A stretch of DNA of 64,000 nt, from NCBI GenBank assembly GCA_014529385.2, contig CM043962.1:89121180-89185179 (forward strand). The letters are read 5' to 3'. The position numbers and the translations under genes were made by a program. Under the pieces are notes generated by a model. It did not search any database, was not told the origin of the DNA, and saw only the letters and a program-made list of their open reading frames with translations. Below are positions 35,596-44,584 of the stretch, piece by piece (position 1 is the first letter of the stretch; the number at the start of each line of letters is the position of its first letter). Origin of the DNA: Adiantum capillus-veneris. Its lineage: Eukaryota > Streptophyta > Polypodiopsida > Polypodiales > Pteridaceae.

Positions 35596-37070
35596 TGGTG
35601 CAGCCAAAGTATGTCGACACTAGAAGGTGGCATGGGCAAGTGTATACAGGCAAGCAGAAGCATGGCAAAGGATTGAAGTAGCTAGGAAATTCATGGGATG
35701 GCAGGTAGCAGCGGAAGTGTATGCATGATGCGGCTTGTAGGTCAAGGAAGGCTCCATAATGGGCTAATTGGGGTAGCAGGTGAAGGAGATGCAAAGTGCA
35801 TTTTTGGGGCCCAAGAATGAAGAGCTTGAAGTGCTGAAGCAGCAGGTCCACACGGTTCATCAAACCGAGCTACGGAGCCCAAGTTATTGAAGGTTAAAAC
35901 GTTAGTAATTTGCAGATTCTTGTCGAACAGGGCGGCTGGGTACACGTGATCCAAGTGGACCTTGAGGTATAGATGTGTAAATCTCAATTCATGGAACCTA
36001 CCCATCTTTTCGGATTGCGAATCGGAGCTCCGGATAGCAAGTTAAGGCCAGTTGAAGATTTTCTGGAGGCCGGGTCTGAGCTCATTCGGCTGCATTGGGG
36101 AATGTGCCATCTGGTGTCTTTTGAGCCTCGCCAAAGTTCTCGGTGATAGAGTGAGTCATGTGGAGCTAGCACGAATTGACTGCATGTCAATCGGGTACTT
36201 GGTCAACAAGTTACAGCAAGTTGAAATTGGCAGCAGGTGCTAGGGAGGATAATGCAGGTACTTTTCTTGGTTTTTGGCGACCTCGGATAGCGGGCTCAAA
36301 GAAGTCAAAAACTGGCGGAAATTGTGTAAGAACGGAGCCGGGGATATGGGCTTGGGACATGGCTTTACAGCCCTGGAGTGGGATCTGTCAACACAGAAAG
36401 GGAGGGGGTCCAAGTTGGCACCTCAAGAGGGGGTCTTCCTCTCACAAAACAGTTTTTTTTTAAAGCCTTGGAAGGCCTTGGCACCGGGGGCCGCCACGTG
36501 GCAGTGTAACCATCCCACATGCGGGCGCATGGTAACTGAGTGCGGGGTATAAAGGGCAGAGCGTGACCTCCTTGGTATTGTGTGAAGCAATAGAGCTCTT
36601 GGAGCTCGTGGGCTATGGCGTGGGCGCCTGTGGCGCTGCACAGGTGGAGATGCTGGCCGGTTTTGGCGGCAGTTGGCGAGGCAGGGCGGCAGGTGGCGCC
36701 CGCTTTGTGTGAGGTCGATGATGGCGTGGCGCCCGGCTTGGGGGTTCCCACGGCTCATGGGGCCCCGAACTTTTAAAAGAGGAAGGAGGGGGCAATAGCG
36801 ACATCGCTATTGCCTCCCCCCTTCGTGTAAGGGAGAGGCCCCACAGCAGCATGCAAGGAAAGCAAGAAGGAGAGTCCGAGAGCCTATGCAAAGCACCAAA
36901 GGGGAAAATCAAAGGACGCAAAGTCAAGGTGAGGGCAAAGTAGACAAAGCCAAAGGTAAGGCCAAAGGGAGGGAGATCCGGCCGGCCAAGAGGGAAGGAC
37001 CAAAGCCCAATGTGCACACCATGTAAATGTTTTCAAAAGAAAACTAGGCCAAGTGTTAGCAATGCAATAA
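35596..37070 (+). repeat. 3' LTR of G1, truncated
   Basis: Near-identical to the 5' LTR from TGGTGCAGCC through AATGCAATAA. It then stops at 37070, where the 5' copy continues for about 584 bp. It keeps a single TCAAT at the spot where the solo LTR entered the 5' copy. The sequence after 37070 is an open reading frame of T2. Confidence 0.9.
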
Positions 37071-37661
37071 ATCTACAAGGATATACAAAGGTCTCTATGT
37101 AGCTCTATTCCCACCAAACTGGTTAGAATTGCAACCTTTTGCCCTGTTGCACTCTTCATAGAGTTGTTTCATAGCTACAACATCCGTGTTACGAAAACTA
37201 TGTTCATGTGCAAGTCATTTCAGCAGTCATCCTGTGACAAACTTCTTGACAGAGGATGGTATGCAAAGGAAGAGATTGGTTTACGGTGCGAGGTCGCGCT
37301 TGATAATCTAGTTGTCAAGTACATGATTGCAATCCAATCACTGTTACTCTCGTTTTGGTATATGCGATCACAAATGCTCAATGGTAAGTACATTCCTATG
37401 GACCAGGTTTCTGCAGGTTTGGAAGATAATCCTGCTGTGGATGTGGAAGTGATTGATAAAGAGCATGGCCTCCTGTTGGTGGTTACAATAAGGGAGCTAT
37501 GCAGTCTTCAGCATTTGCGGCATGACATAATTGAAGAGTCAATGGACAAGGACCTATCAGATTTTTCCTTTTTCCTAGCTGGCCGTAAGGTGATGCGGCG
37601 AAGGGAAAAAGATATTTTGTGCAAAGAGTTGGATGGTCGGGTTGAAGTAGTGTCAATGTAA
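37071..37661 (+). pseudogene. T2 gene D: 3' part of an unknown gene
   Basis: The frame is open from the very first base after the G1 LTR (IYKDIQRSLCSSIPTKLVRI) to a TAA at 37661, about 196 residues. Features are a hydrophobic stretch (RIATFCPVALFIELF), a mixed middle (EVALDNLVVKYMIAIQ) and a basic C-terminus (GRKVMRRREKDI). No initiator context is evident at the junction, so the 5' end is missing. I do not recognise the family. The absence of stops up to the junction argues that the deletion is recent. Confidence 0.55.
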
Positions 37662-37787
37662 CAGATATTCTTGTGAACCCAAGTGTATATAAATGACTTT
37701 CAATACATGAAGTTTATTGAGCTCATTTGTCAATTGTGCCCTGTGAAAAAGTGTGCTTGAAATACATTTCTTTACCATGTCAAATCT

Positions 37788-37804
37788 CTCTCTCTCTCTC
37801 TCTC
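37788..37804. repeat. Short (TC)n tract between genes D and E
   Basis: About 17 bp of TC dinucleotide in the interval between the converging ends of genes D and E. Confidence 0.9.
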
Positions 37805-37837
37805 AATGTTAGACAAGACAAAGACATGATAGAAGAG

Positions 37838-40634
37838 TCATCTTAATGCATTAGAAGGTACAAACTCGTACGTGAACAATGGACTGAGATACAATTTCTG
37901 TAAGTATGGAATCAGAATGTCTTCAAGGTAAAAATCGAAGGAATGCCCCTCGAAAGAAGGTGGTGAGATAGTTGTTCCCGACGGATTTAGTTCTCCCTTT
38001 TCAGGAGTATCATCAATCAGTAGTGTATTAGTTGCATCAAAGGGTACACCGATTTGGCTAAACGGTTTGTACAAAAGAGGTAAGTGTGGTTTTTTAGGGT
38101 GGTAGTGGCCCTCAACGGTAACGCATTTTCTTTGATCATACAAAAAGGAAAAATCTGACGTGTGAGCATCGCATACACTGCAAACTATTGTAACTAGTGG
38201 CGACAAGTTTTGCCTTTGCATTGAAGACCATATGGCAACTCTGAAGCGCGGAAGAAGAAACTGAATAAATTCCTTGGTTCCTGGACGAACCACGACTCGA
38301 CAAGTTCCCATCCGAAACATTTGCAAATCCTCAAAGGGTTCTGTGTCACCGAGAGGCACCCGCATCAGCAGCAATCCATTGACGTCCAAGATAATCAACC
38401 TCTGTAAAAGTTGACAAGTACATATAAGTAGTTAGAAGCTGAACATATTTTGCCATACTTGAATAGACATTACCGGAACAACTGTATCTACAGGTAGCAA
38501 GGGTCCATACTGGGTCTGTGTAGTGTTGATGTCGTTGTTGCTCTCCTCTTCGTTAGCTTCATCATTCACATCTTCATAGTCATCATTCACATCTTCATCA
38601 GGGGTCTCCCCCATGGCTCTTTCTGCCTCATTCAGGGTTTCCTCCAAGGTCTTTTCCTCTCCCTCGGTTGACCAGCTTGCCTCATACATCCTTGCCTGAT
38701 CCATATCAGTTTGCTCATCCCTAGGCCTGCTTTCCTCATCCATATCCTTTTGCTCATCTATAGGCCTGCTTTCCTCATCTTGGGTTTCAGCCATAGGCTC
38801 TTTTGGCTCCTCCACTGGATGACTTGGCTCTTTCATTGTCTCCTCTGGTTGTACACTAGCACCTTCCATATGCTCATTTGACCTTTCCTCATCCTCGGCT
38901 CTTTCATCTTCTGCTGATATGACCCCCTCGGCCCGTTGTGATTCCACTGTATCGGATGCAGGGGTTTGTCGTGGTGGCACGTCATGTATTGTTAGATCAA
39001 TAGTGCGGTCATCCAAGCCGCTATCTTCAAGCTCTCTGGGGCTAGACATAGTAAGCAGGTGTTGTATTAAACTTACCCGGTATCTTTGCAAATAATCATA
39101 TGTGTAGTTTTTTAAAGCACTCTGCAAAATTGAAAGACCACATGGTGAGAATTATTTTATAAACTAAACCAAAACTAACTGAATGCATTGCCAAACGAGT
39201 ACCTTAGTCATGAAAGGTTTTAATGCAAAGTAGCTTTGCAGGACATATTCTGCATGGAGAAGACATCTCCAGCCGCAAGAATTTCCATCGGTTTGATTTG
39301 GGACAGGTACATCTTTGATTGGGGCCTTGTATAGTTCATACCTTCCACATAGCTTGCCATAGGCAAGCAACAACCTCTTTATACAACTGCACAAAGCAAT
39401 GTCAAGATGTTAGCATGAGGCTTCAAATTTACATGGATATCTATAAGAAACACTTTCTGATACAAAACACTTACAGCCTAATTTCAGGGTGGGTTCCTTT
39501 TATTGAATTGAACACCCACACTGCTGGTTGGTCAACATCAAGGCATATGAGACTCCAGTGATGGTTGTTCTCATATGGAAAGATGATGACAGTAACTTCC
39601 AGCATAGCACAGTGGAGAAACCAACTCTCAAAGGTCCCAGATGGACTGTTCTTTTGTCTAATAATCACTGACATTTGTGGATCAAGAAGAAACACCTCTG
39701 TGTGGGTGTGCAGTGGGAGTTGACTTTTGATCAGGCTGCAGAGACTTTACCTGAGTTAGCAAACCTATTATCTGAGTTTTCAAAGCTAGCAAGATAGTAA
39801 CACTTACTTAAGACAAGCATAGATAATTGTGTCTGAAATCTGAGCATCTAGATTCTGCAATAAATTAATGTCCACTTTTTCCAGAGCTAGCTTTCTGGCT
39901 CCATCTACAAATGGTATCTCTGCAAGCAAACCATCCTTCATTGAAAGTAGAGTTTCTCAATTGCTTGCCTCTATGGACAGGGTCACATTGCATTCTGTTT
40001 GCCTCTGGGACTCCACTGCTACTTTTGCTTTCTCCTTAAGCTCTGCTTCCCTCATGTCCTCTGTTTGGCGAGCAATAGTCTCTGCCCTTTCTCTTGTATT
40101 CACATCATGTGTGACATCTACAACTGTGAGTTGTGGCACTAGCTCAGGGGGGTATAACAAAATTTCCCTCATTTTCTTATCCCTGTAGACATTGGGGACC
40201 AATAGTTTGTCATACCTCCACCTTATTCTTTTCAGTGTCTCACTATCTTTGTCCATTATAGTAACCCTGTGGGCATGGGCTGCAACAATGGTCATGTCAC
40301 TGAAGTACTCCAGTAGGAAGTCCTCTGCTGCTTCTTGTAGAGCCATTAATGCCACCACCTTCCACCTTTTGGTGCCCTAGGTAGCTTCTTCACATATGGA
40401 CCTCACCATCCTCTGAAAGGGCAGCTTTGGTATGCATAAATCTACACATTTCTGTGCCTTTTTGATTTCTCTGAAAAGTCCCATACAGGTTTGTAACTTC
40501 TTCACCCTTGGACCTTTCAGAATTTTATTGGGTTTTCCAGGTCTTTTCTTTGGGGTTGCAGATCTGCTACTTGCTTTAGCTGCTAATCCTGGTCCCTTGC
40601 CTGCCTTCCTTGCAGTGGCTTTTGTTCTAGCCAT
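37838..40634 (-). pseudogene. T2 gene E: histone H3/CenH3-like + Ulp1-like peptidase + acidic linker + FCP1-like HAD
   Basis: Five exons on the minus strand (40634-39808, 39735-39475, 39386-39203, 39121-38474, 38401-37838) have GT/AG borders and phases that close to 828 codons. N-terminus: MARTKATARK, LPFQRMVRSI, ALMALQEAAEDFLLEYF and AHAHRVTIMDKD, clearly an H3 histone fold; loop 1 has one extra residue and an RW motif, as in CenH3. A coiled stretch follows, then a C48/Ulp1-like domain: LDAQISDTIIYACL, NHHWSLICLDV (His), WVFNSI (Asn where Asp is usual) and VPNQTDGNSCGWRC (Gln, Cys). Next come about 200 acidic residues and the HAD domain with IILDVNGLLL, VAIWSSMQRQNLSPLV and TLLIDDTPEKGELNPSG. 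In-frame TAG (codon 86, 40379-40377) and TGA (codon 226, 39959-39957) break it. Function is unknown; the parts suggest a nuclear chromatin protein handling SUMO. Confidence 0.8.
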
Positions 40635-40639
40635 TTCAC

Positions 40640-40655
40640 TGTATACAAAAAGAGG

Positions 40656-40727
<72 letters not shown>
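40640..40727. repeat. (TC)n microsatellite at the gene E start
   Basis: A perfect TC tract from about 40658 to 40727 lies only about 25 bp upstream of the gene E ATG on the minus strand, i.e. in its 5' leader or core promoter. GA/TC elements are frequent in plant core promoters (known generally); a role here is inference. Confidence 0.9.
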
Positions 40728-40729
<2 letters not shown>

Positions 40730-40784
40730 TTCTATAGCTTAGCATATTTAAATAGAGAGAGAGAGAGAGAGTGAGAGAGCCCAT

Positions 40785-40845
40785 TACTAAAGGCGCGCAT
40801 GGAGCACGTTTTGACCTCAACAAACACCTCCGTGCGCCGTTAGTA
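40785..40845. repeat. 61-bp inverted-repeat unit 1
   Basis: Begins TACTAAAGGCGCGCATGGAG and ends CTCCGTGCGCCGTTAGTA, giving imperfect 20-base arms with a loop. It has exactly the same length as three other units in this intergenic interval. Confidence 0.85.
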
Positions 40846-40943
40846 TAAGGTAAAAGAAATACTCACTCTCTCTCTCTCTCTCTCTTCTCCCCGCCTTACA
40901 TCCTCTCTCTATAACACTCACACATACACTGGTCAATGCACAG

Positions 40944-41004
40944 TACTAATGGCACACATAGAGACATGCACACCGGTTATGCCTCTCTACGCGCACCTTT
41001 AGTA
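40944..41004. repeat. 61-bp inverted-repeat unit 2
   Basis: Begins TACTAATGGCACACATAGAG and ends CTCTACGCGCACCTTTAGTA. The right arm runs directly into the long AT microsatellite. Confidence 0.85.
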
Positions 41005-41344
<340 letters not shown>

Positions 41345-41345
<1 letters not shown>

Positions 41346-41516
41346 GTGTGTGTTGTTTGTTAAACCTGAGCTTGATACTGTGACAAAAACAGAGAGAGAG
41401 AGATAGAGGCAAAGGCAGAGGGAGAGAGAGAGAGGGCCAAACCTCCTAAGGTCGCAGACCTTCGTTATGTCGATGGGTCGGCTTGCTGTCAGAGACGCAG
41501 ACGACAGCTCTTGCAC

Positions 41517-41572
<56 letters not shown>

Positions 41573-41764
41573 GATCACTCTCTTTCACGAGGTGTGGTTT
41601 TTCTCTCTCATGACCTCTATATATGGCGTACAAAAGTATACGGTCTCAATAATGACCGCACGTGTGACAACATTCAATTATACTCTAATTTATAGTAACA
41701 CGTGGGGCGCCGCTGTGTGTATCCGTTATAAGTGTGATTTTGAGAGAGAGAAAGAGAGACAATA

Positions 41765-41818
<54 letters not shown>

Positions 41819-41838
41819 AGAGAGAGAGAGAGAGTGAT

Positions 41839-41889
<51 letters not shown>

Positions 41890-42208
41890 CTCCTTACTCT
41901 CAGAGAGAGAGAGAGAGGGAGAGAGACAGAGTCAGCTTGACAGACAAAAAGCAATGGAGGAGACAAAAGGTGATCTCCTACTCTTTCTCTCTGTATTTCC
42001 AACAGTTGGTACAAATTGTGTGTGTGTGTGTGTGTGTGTGTAAACAAAGAAAAACCCAGACTGTTGTTCAACACACACACACACACCTCAACACATACTT
42101 CCATAGACAGAGACACACACACACAGACACACACACATACACACATACACACAGACACACACACAGAGATATACACATTCTCTCTCTCCCTCCCCTCTCT
42201 GTCCCCGT
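41345..42208. repeat. Microsatellite-rich interval with (CT)n, (GA)n, (TG)n and (CA)n
   Basis: Successive tracts: CT about 41517-41570, GA about 41767-41890 with small interruptions, TG about 42017-42041, and CA about 42072-42165. The unique DNA between them (for example 41430-41510 and 41580-41740) holds no recognised gene. Confidence 0.9.
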
Positions 42209-42269
42209 TACTAACGGCACGCAGAGCCAACCAAACACTGGCTGCAGCTCTCTCCGCACGCCTATAGTA
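42209..42269. repeat. 61-bp inverted-repeat unit 3
   Basis: Begins TACTAACGGCACGCAGAG and ends CTCCGCACGCCTATAGTA, again 61 bp. It is followed by a half unit (42286-42315) matching the right arm of unit 4. Confidence 0.85.
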
Positions 42270-42326
42270 TGGTTATGACTCTCTCAAAAAGCACTTTTTC
42301 GTCCTTGCGCGCCTTTCTCTCAATTG

Positions 42327-42387
42327 TACTTAACGCGTGCGTAGACAGTTGCAAAAAGCACGTTTTCGTCCTTGCGCGCCTTTAGTA
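42327..42387. repeat. 61-bp inverted-repeat unit 4
   Basis: Begins TACTTAACGCGTGCGTA and ends CTTGCGCGCCTTTAGTA. The right part (CAAAAAGCACGTTTTCGTCC and on) repeats the half unit 68 bp upstream. Confidence 0.8.
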
Positions 42388-42399
42388 CAAAGAGACATA

Positions 42400-42401
42400 T
42401 A

Positions 42402-42473
<72 letters not shown>

Positions 42474-42535
42474 ATGTGTGTTTTTGTTTGTGCTTTGGAG
42501 AGAGACAGATATCTATATATATATATATATATATA

Positions 42536-42590
<55 letters not shown>

Positions 42591-42612
42591 AGAGAGAGAG
42601 AGAGAGAGAGTG
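42400..42612. repeat. (GA)n and (AT)n tracts upstream of gene F
   Basis: GA about 42403-42471, then AT about 42508-42588, then GA 42589-42610. The gene F reading frame opens about 25 bp later. Confidence 0.97.
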
Positions 42613-42635
42613 AGACTTGTCATGTTTCCTGATGA

Positions 42636-43966
42636 ATAGGATTAAGGTCCAGTAGGCAAAAGAGGCTGAAACCAGACCCAGAGCTTGTGCCAGGATTTCA
42701 ACCTTTGCAGGCTCAGTTGCTTAATGTTTCTGCCAAAAGAACTATTGACTTTTGTCAGGACATATCTGAAGAAAAGTCAATTGGTGAAGATCAATCAGAG
42801 AGGTCACCAGGGCAAGAGGATCCCTCACCCTACAAGGCTCCCTCACCCTGTACAGTACTTGTCAAGAAAAATACAAGAAAGAGGAATATAGACTTCTCAG
42901 ATGATGCAGATGTGCTAAAAAGTAGTCCCTGTGCAACTAAATGTAAAGCCAAAGAGGATGTGTCTTCTCTGGAAGACCAAGCTGCAACTGATGAGAGGCT
43001 GTTTGATTTTGCAGCATCTTGTGGTGCTGGGGACAAGTTTGATCTAGTTCATTCTATGTTTAATCCAAAGTTTGACATTGAAGACCTGTTAGCTCAGCAC
43101 AGTAATTTCTTGCAGTCCTACAGAGATAAGTTTGAAGTGATGGTGCAGGTAGGGAGGGTTGTTCTGCCTACTATGACTCTTCTGCATTTAAATGACTGTG
43201 GTGGAAAGGGACAGGGACTGAAGAAGTATAGGGAATTACCACCTTCTTGCCGACATTCAGCCTGCCCTTTGCACCAAAAAGAATGCAAACTCATTCAGGA
43301 AGCCTTTGGCTTTATGATTTACCTAAACAGCCTGTTTGGATTCCTCATGCAGAATCCTGATGAGGTGTTAGAGGAGCGGGATGCAGCACCAGATGAAGAA
43401 TGCGAGGAGACAACTCATATACAAGAAGTCGAGGAGGTTGAAGATACAGTCGACCTTGAGGTTGAGGCAATTGAAGTACAAAGAAGTAAGATGCTCTCTG
43501 TGAAAACCACAGAAATCAAACTTCCATTGAATGTCAGTAACTTCACTGAGAAGCATGCTCAGATGATGTTGCCTGCTGTGCCTGACTTCAGGATTGGAGA
43601 AAGGACCTATATCTTCTTACATGATGTGCAAAGTGTCTTTTATTTAAGGGAGGATTTCTCCCTGGCTATTATTTCCAGAGTCCAAGAGGAGAGGAGTGGA
43701 TTTGTTTCAGAGGATAGTAGTGATGATGAGGCAATGGAAACATCCAGCAATCCAATGGAATGCCTCCGAAGATGCTTTGAGAAAGCTGAAAAATACAAGG
43801 AGACACTACCTGATGAAGCCACCTTCCAAGCAATAAGACAAAGCCTGAGACCATCAACAAGTAACAAAGAAGTGGAGGATTGGTTTAACCATTCAGGTCA
43901 GGGATCAACTACATCTGTAGACCTGTGGCAGGAAAACCTCTTTCTGCAGGATGAGAGCTTCATGGT

Positions 43967-44065
<99 letters not shown>

Positions 44066-44521
44066 TGTCACTTCTGACATGATATGTGCAGTCTTGGATT
44101 GCTGACAAGGATGACTTCCTTCGGCGGCGGACTCGAGAGTATCGTGGAAGGGATGCGGCCCTAGCGCAGTACCTTTCAAAGCTTTGCGAGTCGCCGATAG
44201 TAGTTTTTTCACAATTCCATGTCACAAGAGGGTTCAATAGCAACTTACACATTCAAGACACTATCACGCTTCTTGGGTGGACCTGTGCTGCCCAAAAGTG
44301 CAGATAAAGTCATTCTTGTGGACAAAGTGTTTGCTAGAGATTGTTTTGGTTACTGCCCGGGCTATACACGTGGTCGGGCAGCGTATTACTACACCTACAC
44401 AGCAATGGCACTAGCTCTTGGTAGACAAAACCCAGATGAACTTTTAGAGTATGGCAAACATCTCATGATTCGTTACAAGGGTGACGTGCCAAAAAACAAA
44501 ATTGAACCTTCAAAATCTTGA
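42636..44521 (+). pseudogene. T2 gene F: spliced acidic protein of unknown family
   Basis: The frame is open from just after a TGA at 42633; an acceptor-like GATGAATAG|GATTAAGG suggests that an exon begins there (GLRSSRQKRLKPDPELVPGF), so the true start may lie upstream. Exon 1 ends at 43964 (ATG|GTAACT); intron 43965-44091 is almost entirely (CT)n and ends TATGTGCAG; exon 2 continues in phase with SWIADKDDFLRRRTREYRGR. A one-base frameshift near 44230 leads to the last part (LPKSADKVILVDKVFARD, YTYTAMALALGRQNPDELLE). Middle features are a Cys/His cluster (CRHSACPLHQKEC) and an acidic Glu-rich stretch. Family not recognised; one frameshift is the only clear lesion. Confidence 0.6.
43965..44091 (+). 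repeat. Intron of gene F made of (CT)n
   Basis: A 127-bp intron, GTAACT...GCAG, whose body is about 93 bp of CT dinucleotide (about 43970-44062) that also supplies the polypyrimidine tract. Confidence 0.85.
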
Positions 44522-44584
44522 TACACTTCAAGTAGCAATTGTATAAGATCATGTATTACATAAATTTTGTACAATGTCATCCAC

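Larger units (their letters stand above)
25393..37070 (+). mobile_element. G1: plus-strand Tat-like Ty3/gypsy retrotransposon
   Basis: Two direct LTR copies (25393-25988 plus 28788-30251, and 35596-37070) flank gag, protease, RT, RNase H, a second RNase H, integrase and a polypurine tract, all on plus. The 5' LTR holds a 2.8-kb solo LTR; the 3' LTR lacks its last roughly 584 bp and runs straight into T2. The second RNase H between RT/RNase H and integrase is the hallmark of the Tat lineage. G1 sits inside G2 in the opposite orientation. Because the right end is lost, its target duplication cannot be checked (the left flank is GACGT). Stops and a frameshift make it inactive. Confidence 0.85.
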
